A DNA stretch of 64,000 nucleotides from Bradyrhizobium embrapense (GTDB lineage: Bacteria > Pseudomonadota > Alphaproteobacteria > Rhizobiales > Xanthobacteraceae). Each line of letters opens with the position of its first letter. Positions within the stretch are counted from its first letter, which is position 1. Both the position numbers and the translations under genes were made by a program. The notes beneath the pieces were generated by a model. The model saw nothing but the letters and a program-made list of their open reading frames with translations, was not told where the DNA came from and searched no databases. The stretch covers positions 1,241,949 to 1,305,948 of the forward strand of contig NZ_LFIP02000002.1 in the NCBI RefSeq assembly GCF_001189235.2, read 5' to 3'. This document shows, one piece after another, positions 54,796 through 63,061 of this stretch.

Positions 54796-55233
54796 CTAGC
54801 CCCCGAACGCCCGCTTCAGCGCATCGAATCCGCCCTGGAACACGCCGCTGCCGATATTGTTGACCAGCTCCGTCTCGCGCTCCGGAGCGCAGTCGAACTC
54901 GGCCGTCCATTCCAGGAACGTCTGGTCGCCATCGGTGACCGGCGTCAGCCGGAGCGTCGCAACGTAGTTCTCCACGCCCATCGGCGATTCCAGGATCGAA
55001 TAGGTGCAGAACATGTCGTAGTCGGACAGCCCGAGCAGCTTCTCCCGGATCCGATCGCCGTTGCGCAGGCGGAAATCCCTGACGCAGCCGATCTTGTCCG
55101 ACGGCTCGCCGCCCTCGATCCGGCTCTCCGCGATCGCGGGATGCCAGTTCGGCAGTCCGTTGAAATCGCGGACGCGCGCCCAGACCCGGTCGTTGCGGGC
55201 ATTGACGACAGTGGAGATGTAAACCCGTGCCAT
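54796..55233 (-). CDS. SRPBCC-family protein (CoxG-like), paralogue of the neighbour
   Basis: This 145-residue START-like protein begins MARVYISTVVNARNDRVWAR. It shares with the 54136-54579 product the segments RDFNG...WHPA, PSDKIGCVR and a Cys in the CTYSILESP region (CLLDTP in the other). This points to gene duplication. It lies nine bases after the flotillin stop. A role in ligand binding, or in tethering the Mo enzyme to the membrane as CoxG does, is inferred. Confidence 0.82.
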   Translation of the reverse strand: MARVYISTVVNARNDRVWARVRDFNGLPNWHPAIAESRIEGGEPSDKIGCVRDFRLRNGDRIREKLLGLSDYDMFCTYSILESPMGVENYVATLRLTPVTDGDQTFLEWTAEFDCAPERETELVNNIGSGVFQGGFDALKRAFGG

Positions 55234-55242
55234 GTTGCGAGC

Positions 55243-58134
55243 TCAGTCCTTCTTGCGCGGCGTGCGTTCAGGGCGCGGCTCGCCGCCGCCCTCAGGCGCC
55301 GCCGGCTTGGCCTCGCCGCCGCCCTTGCGTGCGGAGTCCTTGATGCCCTGCATGTCGCGCGCCTCGCGGATCAGGCCGGGCATCTTCGCGAGGCTGCCGC
55401 CCTCGACGCCGATGTCGGAAAGGATCGAGTCGATCAGCGGCGCCTGCACGCGATAGCGCAGCGCCGAGTCGATAACCTCGTCGGTCGCGCTGCGACCACT
55501 GCCGCCGCCTTGGCCGTTGCCGTTCAGGCCATCGACCTGGAGAATGCGGATGCCCTCGATCTTCTCCATCGGCTTGACGCTCTCGCGCACGATGCCCTCG
55601 ATCCGGTCGAGCAGCTTGCGGCGGAACAGCGAGTAGCGGGCCTGGTCGGTCAGCACGTTCTCGGCCTCGTTGAGCATGCGTTGGGCCTCGGCCTCGACCG
55701 CAGCACGGACGCGTTCGGCTTCCGCGGCGATCCGGGTTTCCTCGGCCTGCTTCTCGGCGAGCAGCACCTCGATGGTCTTGCGCCGCTTGGCGATCTCGCT
55801 TTCGCGCGCGGTGACGACGCGCTCGGCCGCTTCGGTGGCGTGGACCCTCGCGTCCTCGGCGGCGGCGCGCGCTGCCGATTCCTCCAGCGACTTCTGGTGC
55901 AGCACGATGGCCTTCTCCATCAGGGCGGTCTCGACATCCTTCTCGCGGTTGACCTCGAGTTTGCGCAGCTCGCGTTCGCGGCCGATCCGCGCCTCGTCGA
56001 GGCCGCGGTCGGCGGCGATGCGGGCGCGCTCGACCTCTTCACGCGCCGCGATCTCGGCCTCCTGCAGCGATTGATTGCGCGCGACTTCAAGCTGCTCGAT
56101 CGAACGACGCCGTTCGATCCGCGCCGCCTCCAGCGCCTGCTCGCGGGTCACATCGGTGGTCTCAACCTCCTTGCGCGCCGTGATCTCGGCCTGCCTGACT
56201 TGCCGGTCGGCATCGATCCGCTCGGAACGCTTGGCAGCGAGCGCGATCACGCGCTCTTCGTCGGCGAGCTCGATCGCCCGCTTCTGGTCGATGTTGAGCA
56301 CCTCGCGGGTCCTGGAGGAAGCGATCCGCTCGCTCTCCAGCGCGAGTTCGACATCGATCCGCTGCCGCTCGATGGAGTCGCGGCGCTTTAGCTCGGCGGC
56401 CTCGATCGCCTCGGTGCGCGCAATCTCGAGCCCGCGGGTCTCGCGCTCGGCACGGATGCGCTGCGCGGCGACCGATTTCTCCTGCGAGATCCGTGCCGCC
56501 TCGATCGCTTCGCGCGAGGCGATGTCGGCTTCCTCGATCGCGCGGGTGCGCGCGATCTCCAGTGCACGGACGTGCTCCTCCTGGGCGATCCGAGACGCTT
56601 CGGTGGCGTCGCGCGCGGCGATTCCGGCGATCTCGATGGCCTGGTTGCGCTCGATCTCGAGCTTGCGTGTCGTGTGATCGGCGGCGATGCGCTCGGCCGC
56701 CAGCGTCTTCTCGCGCGCAATGCGGGCGGCCTCGACCGCCTTCTGCGCCTCGATCTCGGCTTCCTGGATGGTGCGGACCTGCTGGATCTCCAGCGCGCGG
56801 GTGCGTTCGTCGGAGGAGATGCGCTCGACATTGACAATCATGGTCTGGGCGATGCGCGCCTTCTCGGTGGCCTCGCGGGCCGCGATCTCGGCTTCCTCGA
56901 CCGCGCGGGTGCGCTCGATCTCGCGCCGGCGGGTCTCTTCCTCATTGGCGATGCGGGCGTCGGTGACGACACGGTCCTGTTGGATCCTGGCTTTCTCGAT
57001 CGCCTCGCGGGCCGCGATCTCGGCCTCCTCGACCGTGCGCATCCGCTCGATCTCGCGCTGGCGGACCTCGCGTTCGGAGGCGATGCGGGTGGTGTCGACC
57101 GAGCGCTGGTTGGCGATCCTCGCCTTCTCGATCTCCTCGCGCGCCAGCAGTTCGCGCTCCTCCACCGCGCGGGTGCGCTCGATCTCGCGATGCCGGGTCT
57201 CGCGCTCGGAGGCGATCCGGGCTTCGGTGATCGCCTGCTCGTTGGCGATGCGCGCCTTTTCAATAGCCTCTCGTGCCGCGATCTGAGCCTGCTCGGACTC
57301 GGTCTCGCGCAAGGCACGTTCACGCGCCACTTCGGTGCGCTGCAGGGCGCGACGCATCTCGATGTCGCGTTCCTGCTCGAGGCGTGCGGTTTCGCTCTCG
57401 CGCTCGATCTCCAGCGCCTGCCGCTCGGCTTCGAGGTTGCGGGAGCGGATCTTGATCATCGAGTCCTGTTCGATGTCGTTGCGCAGCTTGCGCTTGGCCT
57501 CGATGTCCTCCATCAGGCGGGTCAGGCCTTCGGCATCGAACCGGTTCGAGGGATTGAAATATTCGAGGTCGGTCTGGTCGAGATCAGTGATTGCGACCGA
57601 TTCGAGTTCGAGGCCGTTCTGCGCCAGCGCCTCCGCGGCATTGGCCTTGACGCGCGCGACATAGTCGCCGCGCTGCTCGTGCATCTGCTCCATCGTCATC
57701 TCGGAAGCCACCGAGCGGATCGCTGAGATGAACTTGCCGGAGAGCAGGGTGTGCAGCTGTTCGGGCTCCATGGTGCGGCGGCCGAGCGTCGCGGCGGCGA
57801 TCGAGACCGCCTCGCGGGTCGGCTGGACCCGGACGTAGAAATCGGCCTCGATGTCGACGCGCATGCGGTCGCGGGTGATCACGGCGTCCTCGCGGGAGCG
57901 CACGATCCCCATCGGCAGCACGTTCATGTTAACCGGCGTGTAGTCGTGGATGAACGGCAGCACGAAGGCGCCGCCGTTGATCACCACCCGCTCGCCGAGG
58001 AAGCCGGTGCGGACGAAGGAGGTTTCTTTCGATGAACGGTGGTAGAGCCAGTTCACCACGTAGACGATGATGACGATCGCGACGATTGCGACGATGAGCC
58101 AGAGGATCAATTCACCGACCAGCATCCCCGACAT
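55243..58134 (-). CDS. Oversized flotillin/SPFH protein with hendecad repeats
   Basis: This 963-residue protein has an N-terminal membrane segment (about 7-31) and an SPFH/band-7 domain (about 35-235; RTGFLGERVVINGGAFVLPF and RMRVDIEADFYVRV). A very long charged helical region follows (about 235-850), then a flotillin-type C-terminus. Repeats beginning (A/E)(I/T/V)E-(K/A)ARI start at residues 291, 335, 379, 423, 467, 511, 544 and 588, so the units are 44 residues, once 33, all multiples of 11. Such hendecad periodicity gives a slowly right-handed coiled coil. Ordinary flotillins have about 450-700 residues. Flotillins oligomerise and organise membrane microdomains. Its place inside a transporter/Mo-enzyme operon suggests that it scaffolds these proteins, which is inferred. 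Confidence 0.9.
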   Translation of the reverse strand: MSGMLVGELILWLIVAIVAIVIIVYVVNWLYHRSSKETSFVRTGFLGERVVINGGAFVLPFIHDYTPVNMNVLPMGIVRSREDAVITRDRMRVDIEADFYVRVQPTREAVSIAAATLGRRTMEPEQLHTLLSGKFISAIRSVASEMTMEQMHEQRGDYVARVKANAAEALAQNGLELESVAITDLDQTDLEYFNPSNRFDAEGLTRLMEDIEAKRKLRNDIEQDSMIKIRSRNLEAERQALEIERESETARLEQERDIEMRRALQRTEVARERALRETESEQAQIAAREAIEKARIANEQAITEARIASERETRHREIERTRAVEERELLAREEIEKARIANQRSVDTTRIASEREVRQREIERMRTVEEAEIAAREAIEKARIQQDRVVTDARIANEEETRRREIERTRAVEEAEIAAREATEKARIAQTMIVNVERISSDERTRALEIQQVRTIQEAEIEAQKAVEAARIAREKTLAAERIAADHTTRKLEIERNQAIEIAGIAARDATEASRIAQEEHVRALEIARTRAIEEADIASREAIEAARISQEKSVAAQRIRAERETRGLEIARTEAIEAAELKRRDSIERQRIDVELALESERIASSRTREVLNIDQKRAIELADEERVIALAAKRSERIDADRQVRQAEITARKEVETTDVTREQALEAARIERRRSIEQLEVARNQSLQEAEIAAREEVERARIAADRGLDEARIGRERELRKLEVNREKDVETALMEKAIVLHQKSLEESAARAAAEDARVHATEAAERVVTARESEIAKRRKTIEVLLAEKQAEETRIAAEAERVRAAVEAEAQRMLNEAENVLTDQARYSLFRRKLLDRIEGIVRESVKPMEKIEGIRILQVDGLNGNGQGGGSGRSATDEVIDSALRYRVQAPLIDSILSDIGVEGGSLAKMPGLIREARDMQGIKDSARKGGGEAKPAAPEGGGEPRPERTPRKKD

Positions 58135-58159
58135 ATCTTCCTCCCTTGGTCACGGCGCG

Positions 58160-58993
58160 TCAGCGCGCGCCGATCGCCTTGAACTTGCGAACCTGATCCG
58201 TCAGCGCCCGCTCGACCGGCAAGCGCTCCATCGAGGAGGCACCATAGAAGCCGTGGCAGTTGCGGGTCTGCTTCATGATGAAATCGGCGTCTTCGGGGTC
58301 CGCGATCGGACCGCCATGCGCGAGCACGATGATGTCTGAATTGACGCTGAGCGCAGCCTCGGCCCAGGCCTCGATCCGGGCAGGGCAGTCGGCAAGCTTC
58401 GGCGCGGTCTGCGCGCCGATCGTGCCGCCCGTGGTCAGCCCCATATGGCAGACGATGATGTCGGCGCCGGCGATCGCCATCGCGGTGGCCTCCTGCTCGC
58501 TGAACACATAGGGCGTGGTCAGCATGTTCTTGTCATGCGCCTTTGCGATCATGTCGATCTCGAGCGCATAGGACATCCCGGTCTCTTCGAGATTGGCGCG
58601 GAAGGTGCCGTCGATCAGCCCGACGGTCGGGAAGTTCTGCACCCCGGCGAAGCCGAGCGCCTTGAGCTGGTCGAGGAACACATCCATGTCGCGGAACGGA
58701 TCGGTGCCGTTGACGCCGGCGAGCACCGGCGTTTTGGTCACGACGGGGAGCACCTCGCCGGCCATCTCGACGACGACGGCGTTAGCGTCGCCATAGGGCA
58801 TCAATCCGGCGAGCGAGCCGCGGCCGGCCATGCGATAGCGGCCGGAATTGTAGATCACGATCAGGTCGACGCCGCCAGCCTCCTCGCATTTTGCCGACAG
58901 GCCGGTGCCGGCGCCGCCGCCGACGATCGGCTCGCCGCGCGCGATCATGGCGTGAAACTTCTTCAACAGCGCCGCGCGTTCAAACCTCGGCAT
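58160..58993 (-). CDS. Phosphoenolpyruvate-hydrolase-family TIM-barrel protein
   Basis: This 277-residue protein of the PEP_hydrolase/TIM-barrel signal transduction family has [51 protein letters not shown] and [18 protein letters not shown]. It is the bacterial counterpart of the C-terminal half of plant Tm-1, whose N-terminal half is UPF0261. The upstream gene encodes UPF0261 fused to an ABC ATPase, three bases away, so the Tm-1 pair is present. The biochemical activity of the pair in bacteria is not established. Confidence 0.87.
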   Translation of the reverse strand: MPRFERAALLKKFHAMIARGEPIVGGGAGTGLSAKCEEAGGVDLIVIYNSGRYRMAGRGSLAGLMPYGDANAVVVEMAGEVLPVVTKTPVLAGVNGTDPFRDMDVFLDQLKALGFAGVQNFPTVGLIDGTFRANLEETGMSYALEIDMIAKAHDKNMLTTPYVFSEQEATAMAIAGADIIVCHMGLTTGGTIGAQTAPKLADCPARIEAWAEAALSVNSDIIVLAHGGPIADPEDADFIMKQTRNCHGFYGASSMERLPVERALTDQVRKFKAIGAR

Positions 58994-58996
58994 GGG

Positions 58997-61207
58997 TCAC
59001 CTCGCCACTCTGCGCCGGCCACCGGCGCGTCCGAGCAATGGACGGAACGCGCTGACGATGGCGGCGGTGAACTCGGGATCGTTGATGTTGCGCTTGACGC
59101 GAATGATCTGCCGGTTGCCGGTCTGGCGCACGGTGCGCTCCAGCGCGCGGAACAGCGCCGCGTCGGCGTCGGGGTCCCAGAACGGCTGGCCGGGGGCATC
59201 GAGCGCGGAGACGCCGCCTTCGGCGAGGAAGAAGCGCACCGGCCCATCCATCTGGTTGAGCCGCTCGCCGATCCAGCGGCCCATCCGCTCGTTCTCTTCC
59301 GGCGTGGTCCGCATCAATGTGACCTGCGGATTGTGGATGTGGAATTTGCGCTGCCGGTAGCGCTCCGGAATGGTGTCGGGCGCGCCAAAGTTGACCATAT
59401 CCAGAGCGCCGACCGAGCCGACATAAGGCACTCGGCTGCGGATGATGGCGCCGAAGCGATCGTTGGTCGCCGGGAACACGCCGCCCATCAGCAGGTCGCA
59501 GACTTCAGTCGTGGTCAAATCGATGACGCCGGCGAGTTGGCCCGACTCGACCAGCTTCTCCATCGAGCGGCCGCCGACGCCGGTTGCGTGGAAGACGAGG
59601 CATTCGAAATCCTCGCGCAGATCGGCGGCAATCCTCCGCACCGCCGGCGTGGTGACGCCGAACATCGTGATGCCGATAGCCGGAAGATGAGCGCCGGTAT
59701 CGCGCTGCTTGCTGGCCTGTTCGTCGAGCCGGGCCTTGACCATGCCGACCAGCGCATGGGCGCCGTTGCCGAGCACCGCGCGTGAGATCGAGTTGAGGCC
59801 CTGCACGTCGGTCACCGAATACATCATGGTGATGTCGGCCGGACCGACATAGGGGCCGACGTCGCCGGACGCGACCGAGGAGATGATGAGCTTCGGCACG
59901 CCGACTGGAAGCGCGCGCATGCCCGGTGCGACCAGCGACGCGCCACCCGAGCCGCCGGCGGAAATGATGCCGGCGACATTGCTCTGCCGACGCAGCCATC
60001 GCTCGAATGCTTCTGCCATCGCCGTCACCGAGGCACCGCGATCGGCGCCGAATACGCCGGAACCGCCGCGGCCGTGGTTCAGCGCGATCTCCTGCGCGGT
60101 GACGTCGCAGCTCGCCGCCTTGCCGCTGGTCGAGACGTCGACCAGCCGGGTGCGCAGGCCGCTGCCAGCGACGATGCCGCGGATGAAGCGCAGCTCCGCG
60201 CCCTTGGTGTCGAGCGTGCCGACGACCAGCACGACCGGAGGTCCCGATGTCCTCGACGTCGCGGGTTCGTGCCGCGCGCGCGTTGTCTCCTCAAGACGCG
60301 TGACGGCGGCGGACTGGGTCCGCGCGGCGGCCTCGATACGGGCGATCGGCACCGGTTGCGACCACCGCGTCGGCAGCACGGGATTGGAGATGTAGATGCG
60401 GATCGGTCCCTTGCGCTCCGGCTGCGGCGTGCCGGCGGCTTCGACTTTCGCCGGCGCAGCCTCGGCGTCGGTCTCGTCCGCGCCGTGGGTGCCGACGCCG
60501 AGCAACCGCTGCTGCAGCTCGCGGTCGGTCGCAAGCCGCGCGGAGTCGATGATGCGGTTGAGGCGGCCATTGACCATGATGGCGACGTTCTGCGAGACCG
60601 CGGTCGCGACGCCGATGTTCTGCTCGATCACCAGCACGGACATGTCGCCTTCATCGCCGAGGCGCAGCAGCATCTCCTCGACCTGCGCGACGATGACGGG
60701 CGCAAGGCCTTCGGTCGGCTCGTCCATGATCAAGAGCTGCGGGTTGGTCAGCAAGGCGCGTGAGATCGCCAGCATCTGCTGCTCGCCGCCGGAGAGCTGG
60801 TTGCCGCCATTGTTCTTGCGCTCGGCGAGCCGCGGGAAGGTGTCGTAGATGCGCTCGATGGTCCAGGCGCCGCGGCGCAGGCCGCCGGCGAGCGCAAGGT
60901 GTTCGTCGACCGTCAGCGAGCGCCACAGCCGCCGGCCCTGCGGCACATAGCCGACGCCGAGCCGGGCGATCCGGGCCGGGTTCAGCCGTGTGACCTCCTC
61001 GCCGCGGATCCGGATCGAGCCGCCGCTGGCATGGACCAAGCCCATGATCGCCTTGCACAGCGTGGTCTTGCCCATGCCGTTGCGGCCGACTACGGAGAAT
61101 ACACCGGTATCGAGCGTGAGGTCGACGCCCTGCAGCGCATGCGAATGGCCATAATAGACGTCGAGGCCCTTCACCTCGAGGGCTGGGGCGGCGCGGCGGT
61201 CATTCAT
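58997..61207 (-). CDS. LivF-type ABC ATPase fused to a Tm-1-like UPF0261 domain
   Basis: This 736-residue protein has a complete LivF-type ATPase at residues 1-240: Walker A GRNGMGKT (41-48), signature LSGGEQQ (138-144), Walker B LLIMDEP (158-164) and switch His region replaced by VIEQNIG. A linker (~240-322; EAAPAKVEAAGTPQPERKG) leads to a UPF0261/Tm-1-like domain (about 323-736) with VVLVVGTLDTKGAELRFIRG and SGGSGGASLVAPGMRALPVG. It overlaps the livG gene by eight bases. The fusion ties an importer ATPase covalently to a putative nucleotide-binding metabolic domain. I know of no described function for such a joint protein. There is no frameshift at the junction. Confidence 0.88.
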   Translation of the reverse strand: MNDRRAAPALEVKGLDVYYGHSHALQGVDLTLDTGVFSVVGRNGMGKTTLCKAIMGLVHASGGSIRIRGEEVTRLNPARIARLGVGYVPQGRRLWRSLTVDEHLALAGGLRRGAWTIERIYDTFPRLAERKNNGGNQLSGGEQQMLAISRALLTNPQLLIMDEPTEGLAPVIVAQVEEMLLRLGDEGDMSVLVIEQNIGVATAVSQNVAIMVNGRLNRIIDSARLATDRELQQRLLGVGTHGADETDAEAAPAKVEAAGTPQPERKGPIRIYISNPVLPTRWSQPVPIARIEAAARTQSAAVTRLEETTRARHEPATSRTSGPPVVLVVGTLDTKGAELRFIRGIVAGSGLRTRLVDVSTSGKAASCDVTAQEIALNHGRGGSGVFGADRGASVTAMAEAFERWLRRQSNVAGIISAGGSGGASLVAPGMRALPVGVPKLIISSVASGDVGPYVGPADITMMYSVTDVQGLNSISRAVLGNGAHALVGMVKARLDEQASKQRDTGAHLPAIGITMFGVTTPAVRRIAADLREDFECLVFHATGVGGRSMEKLVESGQLAGVIDLTTTEVCDLLMGGVFPATNDRFGAIIRSRVPYVGSVGALDMVNFGAPDTIPERYRQRKFHIHNPQVTLMRTTPEENERMGRWIGERLNQMDGPVRFFLAEGGVSALDAPGQPFWDPDADAALFRALERTVRQTGNRQIIRVKRNINDPEFTAAIVSAFRPLLGRAGGRRRVAR

Positions 61208-61982
61208 GGCCGCCTCCGAGATAGAGCTGTTGCACCTCGGGATCGGATTCGATTTCGCGCGGCAGCCCTTCCTTGAAGATACGGCCGTTGTGCATCATCG
61301 TCACGCTCTCGACGACGCGCAGCGCGACGTCCATGTCGTGCTCGATGATGATGTAGCCGATATGGGCGGGCAGCGAGGTCAGGATCTCGATCAGCTCGCG
61401 TCGCTCGGTCGGCGACAGCCCCGCCGCCGGTTCGTCGAACAAAATGAAGCGCGGCGCGCCCGCGAGCGCGAGCGCGATTTCGAGCTGCCGCTGCTGGCCG
61501 TGCGCGAGTTCGGCGACGCGCTGGTCCTTGACGCCGGCGAGGTGCACCGCCTGCACCAGCGTTTCGGTGGCATGCATCAGCGCGTCGTTCTGCCCCGGAC
61601 GCAGCAACGAGAAGCGGCTGCGCGAGACGCCGCGGCAGGCGAGATAGACGTTGTCCTGAACGGTGAGGCCGGGGAACAGCGCCGAGATCTGGTAGGTGCG
61701 GCGCAAGCCGCGGCGGATGCGCTCATAGGGCGGGAACTGGGTGATGTCCTCGCCGAAGAAGCGGATCGTACCGGAGGAGGGCGGGAAGTCGCCGGTGATG
61801 CAGTTGAACAGCGTGGTCTTGCCGGCGCCGTTCGAGCCGAGCACCGCACGGCGTTCGCCGGGGCGCACCGTGATGGTGACGTCGGTCAGTGCCGCCAGCG
61901 CGCCGAACAACCTTGTCACGCCGCGCAGCTCCAGCGCTGCGCCGGCGCCGACCACGGACAGCCGCTGCGCGACGCTATCCAT
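61200..61982 (-). CDS. livG: LivG-type branched-chain amino acid ABC transporter ATPase
   Basis: This 260-residue ATPase starts MDSVAQRLSVVGAG. It has Walker A GSNGAGKTT (49-57), the LivG-type signature LAHGQQRQLEIALAL, Walker B FILFDEPAAGLSP and IIIEHDMDV. ATG 61982 follows a strong GGAGG and overlaps the livM gene by eight bases; a GTG-type start further upstream is rejected. It energises uptake with the LivF-UPF0261 fusion. Liv-type systems import many substrates besides amino acids, including aromatic acids and amides. Confidence 0.92.
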   Translation of the reverse strand: MDSVAQRLSVVGAGAALELRGVTRLFGALAALTDVTITVRPGERRAVLGSNGAGKTTLFNCITGDFPPSSGTIRFFGEDITQFPPYERIRRGLRRTYQISALFPGLTVQDNVYLACRGVSRSRFSLLRPGQNDALMHATETLVQAVHLAGVKDQRVAELAHGQQRQLEIALALAGAPRFILFDEPAAGLSPTERRELIEILTSLPAHIGYIIIEHDMDVALRVVESVTMMHNGRIFKEGLPREIESDPEVQQLYLGGGHE

Positions 61983-63060
61983 GGCGGCCTCCGTCCGAAC
62001 GTTGCGTCGATGACGCACTGCGCCGCCGCCAGCGTTCCCACAGCCCGATCACGCCGTCGGATGACCAGAACACGATGGCGAGGAAGCCGAGCCCGATCAG
62101 CAGGCGGAAGCGATTGCCGTCGAGCCCGAACTTGATCAACACGTCGAGCGCGAAGGTGCGCAGCAGGACGAAGATCAGCGCCCCGATAAACGGCCCGATC
62201 GGCCTTGTGATGCCGCCGACCACGGCGATGATCAGGACGTCGATGCAGGCGCCGACGCTGACCGAGCCGGGCGAGATCTGCCGGTAGTTCCAGACCTGCA
62301 ATACGCCGCCGAGCGCGGCGATGAATGCCGCGAAGGCATAGGCCGCGATGCGGTGCGCATTGGGATTGAAGCCGAGCGCCGCCATGCGGCGGGAGTTGTC
62401 GCGGACGCCCTGCAGCGCGAGGCCGAACGGCGCGCGCGAGACATACTGGACCGCGAAGTAGCAGATCGCGGCGACGCCGAGCGTCACATAGTAGAAGGCG
62501 ATATCGGCGCGCCAGTCGACGCCCCAGAAATGCGGCGTCGCGACGGTGTTGATGCCGGTGTGGCCGTTGAAGATCGCCCAGTTCTGGTTGGTGAAGTAGT
62601 AGAACGCCGCGCCGATCGCCAGCGTGATCATGATGGTGTAGATGCCCTCGGTGCGCACCGCGAGCGCGCCGCCGAGCGTGCCGAACAGCGTAGCCAGCGC
62701 CAGCGCCATCGGCGTCGCGAGCCACCACGGCCAGCCGAGGCTGATATTGGCGTTGCCGCTGACGCCGAACACCGCGACCATGTAGCCGGCGAAGCCCGCG
62801 ATGGTGAGCTGCATCAGGCTGACCATGCCGCCATAGCCGGCGAGGAACATCAGGCTGAGCGCGATGATGCCGAGGATCAGCGTGGTGGCGAAGATCTCGA
62901 TCAGGAAGAAGCCGTTGGCGATCAGCGGCATGATCACCAGGATCAGCGCGACCAGCCAGGCCACCGGGTTCTGGAATTCCGGCCAGGCACGGATCAGGGC
63001 GCGGCGCGTCGTTGGCGTAGTGGGGTCGGGGCGGAACTGGGTGCTCTGGAGCAACGACAT
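61975..63060 (-). CDS. livM: LivM-type ABC transporter permease
   Basis: This 361-residue membrane protein has eight to ten hydrophobic segments and the LivM signature GYGGMVSLMQLTIAGFAGYM near the N-terminus. The EAA-like loop is LGFNPNAHRIAAYAFAAFIA, followed by AVVGGITRPIGPFIGALIF. ATG 63060 was chosen at MSLLQST, with GAGG upstream and one base between it and the livH stop. Confidence 0.9.
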   Translation of the reverse strand: MSLLQSTQFRPDPTTPTTRRALIRAWPEFQNPVAWLVALILVIMPLIANGFFLIEIFATTLILGIIALSLMFLAGYGGMVSLMQLTIAGFAGYMVAVFGVSGNANISLGWPWWLATPMALALATLFGTLGGALAVRTEGIYTIMITLAIGAAFYYFTNQNWAIFNGHTGINTVATPHFWGVDWRADIAFYYVTLGVAAICYFAVQYVSRAPFGLALQGVRDNSRRMAALGFNPNAHRIAAYAFAAFIAALGGVLQVWNYRQISPGSVSVGACIDVLIIAVVGGITRPIGPFIGALIFVLLRTFALDVLIKFGLDGNRFRLLIGLGFLAIVFWSSDGVIGLWERWRRRSASSTQRSDGGRHG

Positions 63061-63061
63061 C

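Noticed and set aside
56239..57264. CRISPR-like or minisatellite DNA repeat
   Set aside because: The periodicity is at the protein level (11-residue multiples) with diverged DNA; there are no uniform repeats with unique spacers.
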